A DNA stretch of 44,420 bases from an uncultured Dorea sp. (lineage in GTDB: Bacteria > Bacillota > Clostridia > Lachnospirales > Lachnospiraceae). The stretch covers positions 1-44,420 of the forward strand of contig UQRE01000019.1 in assembly GCA_900543415.1 (NCBI GenBank). The letters are read 5' to 3'. Positions 28,310 through 34,900 of the stretch are shown here, piece by piece. The notes below the pieces were generated by a model that was not told where the DNA came from, ran no database searches, and saw only the letters and a program-made list of their open reading frames with translations. The translations under genes and the position numbers were made by a program. Position 1 is the stretch's first letter. The number at the start of each line of letters is the position of its first letter.

Positions 28310-28349
28310 AGCCATACAGATTACAGCAATGTAGTTTGCATGGCTTTTT
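28310..28349 (+). terminator. Terminator after the KTR gene
   Basis: AGCCAT (28310-28315) pairs with ATGGCT (28340-28345) around an inner TTACA/TGTAG hairpin and is followed by TTTTT. Confidence 0.65.
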
Positions 28350-28369
28350 ACTATATTTGAACCTCCCTC

Positions 28370-28860
28370 CTATAGCACATGTCCTTAACAGAAACAGGTC
28401 CTAGCTCATAGAGTAAACGGCCTGTAGGTTGAAAAGCGGATGCAATTTCCGGCATGTGCATTCCTTCTAAAGGCTATCCTCCTCCCGTAATGGAGATAGA
28501 AAAAACTTGTCAGTTATGACCTGGACGAAACTGAAAAATGATACGGCATTGTTTTGGTGGGATATCGGCGGGCTGACAGCATTTCAGAGTACATATGCGG
28601 CGCAAAAAGGCGTGACGAGGAGTTTTCAAGAAATGCAATCGGGAAATAGCTCAGTTGGTAGAGCAGCAGCCTTATAAGCTGTGTGTCAGAGGTTCGATTC
28701 CTCTTTTCCCGTCTAGTCGGGTCGCTCCCGGATGATGTGAGAGCACGCAGAATGCCTCACAGAGAATGACAATGCCTGCTGAAAACTACTGCGATAGTTC
28801 CAGGGACTAGGACACGGGACTGAAATTCGCAGTGTGACAATCTAAGCAGGAACTGCATCA
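28370..28860 (+). ncRNA. Structured noncoding region around tRNA-Ile
   Basis: No ORF with support is present. Before the tRNA, GCACATG (28375-28381) pairs with CATGTGC (28453-28459), enclosing ACAGG/CCTGT and CGGA/TCCG helices. After the tRNA there are hairpins CGGG/CCCG and TGTGAG/CTCACA. Then comes a long stacked hairpin: CCTGCT (28775-28780)/AGCAGG (28845-28850), ACTGCGA (28788-28794)/TCGCAGT (28827-28833) and AGTTCC (28796-28801)/GGGACT (28816-28821). The abundance of helices suggests a large RNA, or processed spacers of a tRNA operon. Large ornate phage RNAs (GOLLD, ROOL) occur beside tRNAs, but no match was verified. Confidence 0.5.
28640..28712 (+). tRNA. tRNA-Ile(UAU)
   Basis: Full cloverleaf: acceptor CGGGAAA/TTTCCCG (7 bp), D-arm GCTC/GAGC, anticodon stem GCAGC/GCTGT with loop CTTATAA (anticodon TAT), 5-nt variable loop, T-arm AGAGG-TTCGATT-CCTCT. 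No CCA encoded; discriminator T. It would read AUA, which bacteria normally read with a lysidine-modified CAU tRNA, and the phage genes use ATA often. Confidence 0.88.
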
Positions 28861-28949
28861 TGAGGATTCGCCAAGCGGTTAAGGCACCGGGTTTTGACCC
28901 CGGCAAAGAAGGAACACTCTTTACGCTGGTTCAAATCCAGCATCCTCAG
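28861..28949 (+). tRNA. tRNA-Gln(UUG) with an unusual long variable arm
   Basis: Acceptor TGAGGAT/ATCCTCA (7 bp, weak U1-A72 pair and G73 as in tRNA-Gln), D-arm GCC/GGC with Gln-like loop, anticodon stem CCGGG/CCCGG with loop TTTTGAC (anticodon TTG), T-arm GCTGG-TTCAAAT-CCAGC. The variable region is 21 nt (28904-28924) with a 5-bp AAAGA/TCTTT stem, whereas tRNA-Gln normally has a short loop. No CCA encoded. Confidence 0.88.
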
Positions 28950-29043
28950 TTTTGGACACGCCAAGTCCTACAAAATGGCAAACCGTTGGTGGACGGTTAC
29001 ACACCTACAAATAACCTAATAACGGAAAAAAGGAGAATCATCA

Positions 29044-29667
29044 ATGAAAACCGAAGAATTAAAAGCACAGGGATTGACAGAGGAACAGATATCTTTTGTC
29101 ATGGCTGAAAATGGGAAAGACCTCAAAAAGTTGCAGAAAGAAAACGACAATCTGAGCGCGGACCGGGATACCTGGAAAGAAAAAGCAGAAGCAGCAGAAG
29201 CAACGCTGAAAGGCTTTGAAGGGGTTGACCTGGAGACGATGCAGAGGGAAATATCTGACTGGAAACAGAAAGCTACAGAAGCCGAGAAAAAAGCCCAGGA
29301 GCAGCTTTACGAGCGTGACTTTTCGGACGCTCTGAAAACGGAATTTGAGGGTATTAAGTTTTCCAGTGAAGCGGCTAAACGTGCAATTATGGCAGAAGTA
29401 AAAGAGGCCGGTTTAAAACTGAAAGATGGTAAAATTCTGGGGCTGAATGACCTTTTGTCTCAAATGAAAGAAAAAGATGCTTCGGCTTTTGTTGATGATG
29501 CACAGCAGCAGGTACAGCAGAACATGGCGAGGTTTACCGCACCAGTAGGTAAGCAGAATACGCCAGGAACTATGACACGAAAGGATATTGAAGCGATTAA
29601 AGACCCGTCTGAGCGCCAGTCTGCAATCGCCAGTAACCTACATTTATTCGGTAAAGGAGAACAGTAA
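29044..29667 (+). CDS. Scaffolding protein (GP20 family)
   Basis: 207 residues, almost all helical and charged: GLTEEQISFVMAENGKDLKK, a long coiled coil, then a C-terminal part GLNDLLSQMKEKDASAFVDD and LTPGTMTR-like region. Matches phage minor structural protein GP20, the scaffold for head assembly, and lies directly before the capsid gene with a 1-bp overlap. Confidence 0.9.
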   Translation: MKTEELKAQGLTEEQISFVMAENGKDLKKLQKENDNLSADRDTWKEKAEAAEATLKGFEGVDLETMQREISDWKQKATEAEKKAQEQLYERDFSDALKTEFEGIKFSSEAAKRAIMAEVKEAGLKLKDGKILGLNDLLSQMKEKDASAFVDDAQQQVQQNMARFTAPVGKQNTPGTMTRKDIEAIKDPSERQSAIASNLHLFGKGEQ

Positions 29668-30563
29668 TGGCAGCAAAAGCCAATTTAATTACAAGTGCAG
29701 ACATACAGGTTACGGCTCGCGAAATTGATTTTGTAACACGCTTTGAAAGGAACTGGCAGCACCTCCGGGATATCCTGGGGATTATGCGTCCTATTAAGAA
29801 AACACCGGGCGCGGTGCTGAAAAGCAAATATGCAGAAGGAACTTTACAGAGCGGTGCTGTAGGCGAAGGAGAGGAAATCCCTTACAGCAAATTTACAGTA
29901 AAGGAAAAGACATATGCGGAAATGACCATAGAGAAGTATGCAAAGGCCGTTTCCATTGAAGCAATTAAGGACCACGGCTATGAAAATGCCGTCCAGATGA
30001 CAGACGACGAATTTTTGTTCCAGCTTCAATCGGATGTAACAGAACGATTCTATACATATCTGAATACCGGTACACTTACCGGAACAGAAACCACTTTCCA
30101 GATGGCCCTTGCTATGGCAAAAGGAATGGTAGAAAACAAATTCAAACAGATGCACCGGAATGTTACAGGTGTGGTTGGGTTTGCGAATATTCTGGATGTA
30201 TACCAGTACTTGGGGGCTGCTGAAATCACTGTGCAGAATCAGTTTGGTTTCCAGTATCTCAAAGATTTCATGGGATTCAATACAATCTTTCTGCTGTCCG
30301 ACTCGGAAATTGCAAGAGGAAAAGTAATAGCTACACCAGTGGAAAACATTGTAATGTACTATGTTGACCCAAATGAAAGCGATTTTGCACGGGCTGGACT
30401 GGTATATACCACAGGGGCCGGAGAAACAAACCTTATCGGATTCCATACACAGGGTAATTACAACACCGCTGTTTCCGAGGCATTTGCAATTATGGGATTA
30501 ACTCTGTTTGCGGAATACCTTGATGGTATTGCAGTTATCACCATCAGCGCGGGGGGAGCGTAG
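29667..30563 (+). CDS. Major capsid protein (HK97-like)
   Basis: 298 residues. Starts AAKANLITSADIQVTAREID, with an N-arm region and GILRPIKKTPG-like segment, then SKYAEGTLQSGAVGEGEEIP and the E-loop/P-domain pattern TVKEKTYAEMTIEKYAKAVS. It ends GLTLFAEYLDGIAVITI. The position after a GP20 scaffold and the length are typical of capsid proteins without a large prodomain. Confidence 0.9.
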   Translation: MAAKANLITSADIQVTAREIDFVTRFERNWQHLRDILGIMRPIKKTPGAVLKSKYAEGTLQSGAVGEGEEIPYSKFTVKEKTYAEMTIEKYAKAVSIEAIKDHGYENAVQMTDDEFLFQLQSDVTERFYTYLNTGTLTGTETTFQMALAMAKGMVENKFKQMHRNVTGVVGFANILDVYQYLGAAEITVQNQFGFQYLKDFMGFNTIFLLSDSEIARGKVIATPVENIVMYYVDPNESDFARAGLVYTTGAGETNLIGFHTQGNYNTAVSEAFAIMGLTLFAEYLDGIAVITISAGGA

Positions 30564-30646
30564 CCGCCAGTAATCTATCCCTGGACGCTGACGGCGAAGA
30601 TTTGACAGGGAGCAAGAAAGCAAGAAGCAGATAAGGAGGAACCGGC

Positions 30647-31141
30647 ATGGCATATGCAGATTATGAGTTTTACACAACAAAATACTACGGCAGTGCCATA
30701 CCGAATTCCCAATCATTTGATAAGCAGGCAGAACGGGCAAGCGACTATCTTGACCGTATAACATTTAACCGATTGGTTGACGGCCTCCCAGAAAATGAAC
30801 GAGAGCAGACCAAAATCAAGAAAGCCGTATGTGCCTTAGCTGATAAACTGTATGGTTTGGAACTGGCAGAAAAACAGGCGCTATCTGCCGCCGCTGGAAG
30901 CATAACCAGCGGGACCGGCGGCGCAACCACGGGCGTTATCACGTCAAAGTCATCCGGTTCCGAATCAATCAGTTATGCATCTCCGTCTGAAATAGCTAAC
31001 GGAGCTAAAGCCTGGAGTGCTGTATACTCTGCGGCAGGGGATGAACAGGCAACTAATAAACTCCTGTATGATACAGCAAAGGTGTATCTGATTGGGGTAA
31101 AGGACAATGAAGGGATTCCACTTTTATATGCAGGACTGTAA
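30647..31141 (+). CDS. Head-tail connector protein
   Basis: 164 residues: ADYEFYTTKYYGSAIPNSQS, then a helix ERASDYLDRITFNRL and IKKAVCALADKLYGLE, as in Gp6-like connectors. The middle is Ser/Gly-rich (residues ~85-110), followed by a final helix near LLYDTAKVYLIGV. It lies directly after the capsid gene, where the neck adaptor is expected. Confidence 0.82.
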   Translation: MAYADYEFYTTKYYGSAIPNSQSFDKQAERASDYLDRITFNRLVDGLPENEREQTKIKKAVCALADKLYGLELAEKQALSAAAGSITSGTGGATTGVITSKSSGSESISYASPSEIANGAKAWSAVYSAAGDEQATNKLLYDTAKVYLIGVKDNEGIPLLYAGL

Positions 31142-31478
31142 GGTAAATATTCTGGCAACGGAATGGAAAATTGTGCAGCGTGATGAAAAAAAGGATGAAA
31201 ACCTGGATGGGAAATTTAGGGATGGATATACCGATTTTTCTACACATACGATTGTGATTTGCAATAAAAGGGACGATTGCGAATTAAAGGACTATGAAGG
31301 ATATAAAAATTCCATATTACGACATGAACTCATTCATGCGTTTTTGTATGAAAGTGGTCTGGATTCTTCAAGTTCAAATACATGCGAAGCTTGGGCAACT
31401 AACGAAGAAATGGTTGACTGGCTTGCCATTCAATCTCCGAAGATTTTTAAAGTATTCAGGGAATTGGATTTACTCTGA
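31128..31478 (+). CDS. HExxH zincin-like phage protein
   Basis: 116 residues: DYEGYKNSILRHELIHAFLY has the zinc-peptidase motif HELIH, followed by ESGL and later ATNEEMVDWLAIQSPK, where Glu can be the third ligand. Widespread in Firmicutes phages inside the head-tail region; the substrate is not known. Start at 31128 fits the family's N-terminus (CKVNIL...); 31107 is an alternative with a possible GGGG site. It overlaps the connector gene. Confidence 0.75.
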   Translation: MQDCKVNILATEWKIVQRDEKKDENLDGKFRDGYTDFSTHTIVICNKRDDCELKDYEGYKNSILRHELIHAFLYESGLDSSSSNTCEAWATNEEMVDWLAIQSPKIFKVFRELDLL

Positions 31479-31496
31479 TTTCAGAAAGGCTAAAAA

Positions 31497-31760
31497 ATGG
31501 ACATTACAACATTAGGAACATGTGTGGCTATTGTGGCCCTGAGCTATGTGGTTGGCCTTGGATGCAAGGCGGCAAAGAAGATACCGGACGAATGGATTCC
31601 GGTCATCATGGCTGTTGTCGGTGGCATTCTAGGCGCGCTTGGTATGGGGACAATCCCAGACTTCCCGGCATCGGACTATATCACGGCTGTGGCGGTCGGT
31701 GCTGTGTCTGGTCTGGCAGCTACAGGGGTTAACCAGATGTATAAGCAGATGAATAAATAA
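31497..31760 (+). CDS. Phage holin
   Basis: 87 residues with TM segments LGTCVAIVALSYVVGLGCKA, VIMAVVGGILGALGMGTIPD and YITAVAVGAVSGLAATGVN, and a basic C-terminus. This matches the phage_holin_5-type family. It is 12 kb upstream of the endolysin, between the zincin-like protein and the minor capsid gene, unlike the usual holin-lysin pair. Confidence 0.8.
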   Translation: MDITTLGTCVAIVALSYVVGLGCKAAKKIPDEWIPVIMAVVGGILGALGMGTIPDFPASDYITAVAVGAVSGLAATGVNQMYKQMNK

Positions 31761-31775
31761 TGGAGGGGATACCTT

Positions 31776-32243
31776 ATGTACAATGCCACGGTGACTGTTT
31801 TTAACTATTATGAATCATCCACAACTGGCGTTGGACTTTGGTATCCCCATGTATTATCTGGCGTTGACCTTAATACCGACAAGGGCGCGATACTAAAAAA
31901 ATATGGGTCAGACAGCACGGACAACGCCGAATTACACATAGTTTACGAATTACAGGATGGCAAACAGATAATCCGCGATGCAGACGGTAAAGAATTGCCG
32001 TGGCTCCCTCCGAAGAAATGGAGGCGGCAGGTAAATGATTTGTTGGACGATACCATTACCTTTGATGCATCGGATGATTGTTTTTTTTGGGAAGGGGTAT
32101 GGGATAGTGGTTCAGTAAACGATGAAGATTATCGTGGCGGGTTTTATGCCTATATGAATAATCAGTATGACTTCGTATATTTGGTATCCTCTGTTGGAGG
32201 TCCATACTCTGTGATTCCTCACTTTGAGATATTGGGTAAGTAG
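31776..32243 (+). CDS. Minor capsid/head-closure protein, 155 aa
   Basis: NATVTVFNYYESSTTGVGLW, then KGAILKKYGSDSTDNAELHI and WLPPKKWRRQVNDLLDDTIT: a family found after holin or connectors in Clostridia phages (DUF6751-like). Probable neck or head-closure protein by position. Confidence 0.68.
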   Translation: MYNATVTVFNYYESSTTGVGLWYPHVLSGVDLNTDKGAILKKYGSDSTDNAELHIVYELQDGKQIIRDADGKELPWLPPKKWRRQVNDLLDDTITFDASDDCFFWEGVWDSGSVNDEDYRGGFYAYMNNQYDFVYLVSSVGGPYSVIPHFEILGK

Positions 32244-32244
32244 T

Positions 32245-32736
32245 ATGACAAGTAAATCGACACATTTTAAAGGCTTTTCCATTATTGATGCTGACATCAA
32301 AGTACAGCTTGATTTATCCCGATTTGATAAACAATTCCAGCGTGCGCAGTATGAGCTTGATGGAAATGTAATGAATAGTATGGTGCCATTTATGCCTATG
32401 ATATCCGGCGATTTTGTTGATATTACCAGAGCTGAAAGTGCCGCGATACAAGGAATCGGAAAAGTATATGCTGCTTATGGACCTGCTGGACCGTTTTTAT
32501 ATCAAGGTAAGGTGATGGTTAGCCCAGTGACAGGCAGTACATGGGCAAAAAAAGGCGAAAAGAAAGTGCTGGTTAGCCAGTATAGCGGAAAAACCAAAGC
32601 AAAAGAAGATTTACAGTATACCAAAACAGCGCACCCTAAGGCACAGGCTAAATGGTTTGATGCAGCCAAAAAAGCAGATGGTAAAGAGTGGATAAAGCAA
32701 GCCAAGAAAACGGCTGGAGGTGGAAAACGTGGATGA
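32245..32736 (+). CDS. Minor capsid protein, tail-completion type
   Basis: 163 residues: SIIDADIKVQLDLSRFDKQF, then the conserved LDGNVMNSMVPFMPMISGDF and YGPAGPFLYQGKVMVSPVTG, matching phage minor capsid protein (Minor_capsid_2-like). It ends with a Lys-rich tail. The start at 32245 directly follows the preceding stop; the ORF from 32224 is not needed. Confidence 0.75.
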   Translation: MTSKSTHFKGFSIIDADIKVQLDLSRFDKQFQRAQYELDGNVMNSMVPFMPMISGDFVDITRAESAAIQGIGKVYAAYGPAGPFLYQGKVMVSPVTGSTWAKKGEKKVLVSQYSGKTKAKEDLQYTKTAHPKAQAKWFDAAKKADGKEWIKQAKKTAGGGKRG

Positions 32737-33247
32737 TGAACGAAAACCAATCGGGAAAGATGCAAGTGGTTATGATGTATTAACTATTGCAGTAAAGGCT
32801 TTGCTTAATCAATTTCCTGGGTTAGACCATCAGCAGTCTCCATATGACATTGTACGATTTGAGCAATTGGAGGATACCAGTGGGATTGCTTTTTCTGCGG
32901 ATAATGGAGCACTGGTATTTGCAGAAACAGAAGATATATTGGGATTTGTTCATCAGACATGCCAATATCCATTTTATATTGTGTACCGCATTGCAGCAAC
33001 TAAAGAAAAGCCCAAAATTAACACACAGGAATTTCTTGACACATTTGGAAAATGGTTGTGCAAAGAACCAGTTGAGATTAATGGTGTTTTATACCGGCTG
33101 AATGCTTATCCAGAATTGTCGGAAGGAAGAAAAATAACCAAATTGACCAGAGATAATTCTTACAGCCTGGAACCGCAGGACGGTGGCGTGCAGGACTGGA
33201 TACTTCCGGTATCGGTTGAATATAAAAATGAATTTGAAAGATGGTAG
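32729..33247 (+). CDS. Tail-terminator/minor capsid C-type protein, 172 aa
   Basis: Contains FPGLDHQQSPYDIVRFEQLE, then QTCQYPFYIVYRIAATKEKP and FLDTFGKWLCKEPV: typical of minor capsid proteins that end the neck (Minor_capsid_3-like). GTG at 32729 lies 7 nt after GGAGGT; the GTG at 32720 would overlap that site. A terminator follows. Confidence 0.72.
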   Translation: MDDERKPIGKDASGYDVLTIAVKALLNQFPGLDHQQSPYDIVRFEQLEDTSGIAFSADNGALVFAETEDILGFVHQTCQYPFYIVYRIAATKEKPKINTQEFLDTFGKWLCKEPVEINGVLYRLNAYPELSEGRKITKLTRDNSYSLEPQDGGVQDWILPVSVEYKNEFERW

Positions 33248-33265
33248 AGCCGGACGCTAAGACGC

Positions 33266-33294
33266 AGAGCCTTAAGCTATGGCTCTATTTTTTT
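33266..33294 (+). terminator. Intrinsic terminator before the tail gene
   Basis: AGAGCC (33266-33271), 9-nt loop, GGCTCT (33281-33286), then ATTTTTTT. Located between the neck genes and the major tail gene. It could set expression ratios. Confidence 0.85.
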
Positions 33295-33314
33295 ATCATG
33301 AAAGGAGAAAAGCA

Positions 33315-33851
33315 GTGGCGACATGGACATACGCCGAAGGAGAGGCAAAAAGAAAAGATTTTATGGTGTTTTGGGTAATGGATGGTAATGCATCAACAAT
33401 CAAAAAAGACACCATCGAGATTATCGGAAAAGGTGTAGAAGATATGCCTATTTCTATGAATCCAGAAACAGAAGAAAGCCAGGATGTGCTTGGAAACAAC
33501 AACTACGACATTACCGGTTATGCGGAGAGCATGACGGTAGACCCGTTAAATGTATCCGGCGAAAGTAAATATGCCCAGAAGATTGACACACTAATGGAGG
33601 AAAGGGCAACGCTGTCTGATTTGCGTTTGAAGTATCTTTGTGTCAAACGATACAAAACTGACAGCGACGGAAAGATGCGTGCCTGGGTACAAGAGGGCGT
33701 GGTCGAGTTAGGAGATTTTGCTGGAGGACTTAAAGGCGTTTCGGCAACCCATACAGTCCATTACGTAGGAGATAGGACGCTTGGAGCAGTGGACCCATCA
33801 ACTATGACCTTTACTGCGGACAGCGCAGAACCTACGTCATTATCAGAATAA
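33315..33851 (+). CDS. Major tail protein
   Basis: 178 residues starting GTG (AAAGGAG, 8 nt): TWTYAEGEAKRKDFMVFWVM, later NNNYDITGYAESMTVDPLNV and WVQEGVVELGDFAGGLKG. The beta-rich tail-tube fold and position after the neck genes support the call. It would polymerise into the siphovirus tail tube. Confidence 0.83.
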   Translation: MATWTYAEGEAKRKDFMVFWVMDGNASTIKKDTIEIIGKGVEDMPISMNPETEESQDVLGNNNYDITGYAESMTVDPLNVSGESKYAQKIDTLMEERATLSDLRLKYLCVKRYKTDSDGKMRAWVQEGVVELGDFAGGLKGVSATHTVHYVGDRTLGAVDPSTMTFTADSAEPTSLSE

Positions 33852-33865
33852 TGGAGGAAACAAGA

Positions 33866-34336
33866 GTGCCTAATATACCAATAAAAATCGAAAGTCCGGT
33901 TAAATATTATGATTTCACAGACCAGCACGGAGATATACTGGCAACTCTGAAAATTGTCCCGTCAGACCTTGACATATTCGAACGGCAGCAGAATGTGTAT
34001 AAAGCATTTGAGGATATGTGGAGGGAATTAAAAGAAACTCTTGATAGCAAGAAAAAAGAAGAACTCTCATTAGATACAATCAACAGATATGCAAAGTCTT
34101 TGCAAGATAAATTTGATTATCTGTTTAATGCGGATACTTCTGGATTTTTCAAAATCGCCAGCCCCTTTACCCCTATGGAAAACGGCGACCCTTGGGCACT
34201 GGTAATCCTTGAGAGTGTAAAAAAAATCATAGAGCAGGAAACTGGTAAGAATTTAACGGAAATGGAAAGTAAGGCCGGGAAATATACACAAGAGTATAAT
34301 GCCGGTCCGGGAAAATACCCATTTCCCGTAAAATGA
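33866..34336 (+). CDS. Tail assembly chaperone (GpG-like)
   Basis: 156 residues: PIKIESPVKYYDFTDQHGDI, then helical FERQQNVYKAFEDMWREL and YLFNADTSGFFKIASPFTPM. It matches the tail assembly chaperones that precede Gp15 and the tape measure in Gram-positive siphophages. GTG at 33866 is 8 nt after GGAGG; the ATG at 33851 overlaps that site. It overlaps the next gene by 4 bp; no slippery sequence was seen there. Confidence 0.78.
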   Translation: MPNIPIKIESPVKYYDFTDQHGDILATLKIVPSDLDIFERQQNVYKAFEDMWRELKETLDSKKKEELSLDTINRYAKSLQDKFDYLFNADTSGFFKIASPFTPMENGDPWALVILESVKKIIEQETGKNLTEMESKAGKYTQEYNAGPGKYPFPVK

Positions 34337-34890
34337 ATGCGGCGTGGACCCTCCCATATTATCTCCCTGTTAATGGGATAAATTATGAAATCCGTGAGGA
34401 TTTCCGGGCGGTACTGGATATTTTGTCAGCATTTGCCGATGAAGAATTATCTGACCCAGAGAAAACACAGGCAATGCTTGAGATTCTTTACTGGCCTGTT
34501 ATACCGCCTCCGCAGGATTTAGCAGAAGCAGCAGAAAAGGCGTTATGGTTTATTGACTGTGGTGTAGCGCATGAAGATACTCCATCTCCTCGTGTGATTG
34601 ACTGGGAACAGGACGCAGGAATCATTTTCCCGGCGGTTAACAGGATTGCAGGGTTTGAAACACGCGGATGCCAGATAATCCATTGGTGGACTTTCTACGG
34701 ATGGTTCATGGAAATTGGGGACGGATTGTTTTCTCAGGTCCTTTCTATCCGGCAGAAGCTGTCAAAAGGGAAGCGCTTAGAAAAGTGGGAGCAGGAGTTT
34801 TTACAGAATAATAAAAAGCTATGTGAACTTGAAAAATCCACTGACAAATCTAAAGAAGAATTTGATTATTTTGCAGAGTTGCTAAAGTGA
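34333..34890 (+). CDS. Tail assembly protein, Gp15 family
   Basis: 185 residues: LPYYLPVNGINYEIREDFRA, VLDILSAFADEEL, EKALWFIDCG and a GxQIIHWWTFYGWFMEIGDG motif, the hallmark of bacteriophage Gp15. It normally pairs with the chaperone gene just upstream (ATGA overlap here). Confidence 0.92.
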   Translation: MNAAWTLPYYLPVNGINYEIREDFRAVLDILSAFADEELSDPEKTQAMLEILYWPVIPPPQDLAEAAEKALWFIDCGVAHEDTPSPRVIDWEQDAGIIFPAVNRIAGFETRGCQIIHWWTFYGWFMEIGDGLFSQVLSIRQKLSKGKRLEKWEQEFLQNNKKLCELEKSTDKSKEEFDYFAELLK

Positions 34891-34900
34891 GGTGATATTT

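Noticed and set aside
28370..28860. Identification as ROOL or GOLLD RNA
   Set aside because: No sequence signature could be recalled and checked, and size and the embedded tRNA do not clearly fit; left as unassigned structured region.
28860..29108. Plus-strand ORF of 82 codons
   Set aside because: It runs through the whole tRNA-Gln gene and the ribosome site of the scaffold gene; no ribosome site of its own.
29844..30446. Long minus-strand ORF (200 codons) within the capsid gene
   Set aside because: Shadow of the major capsid gene; Cys/His/Phe-rich composition typical of antisense frames.
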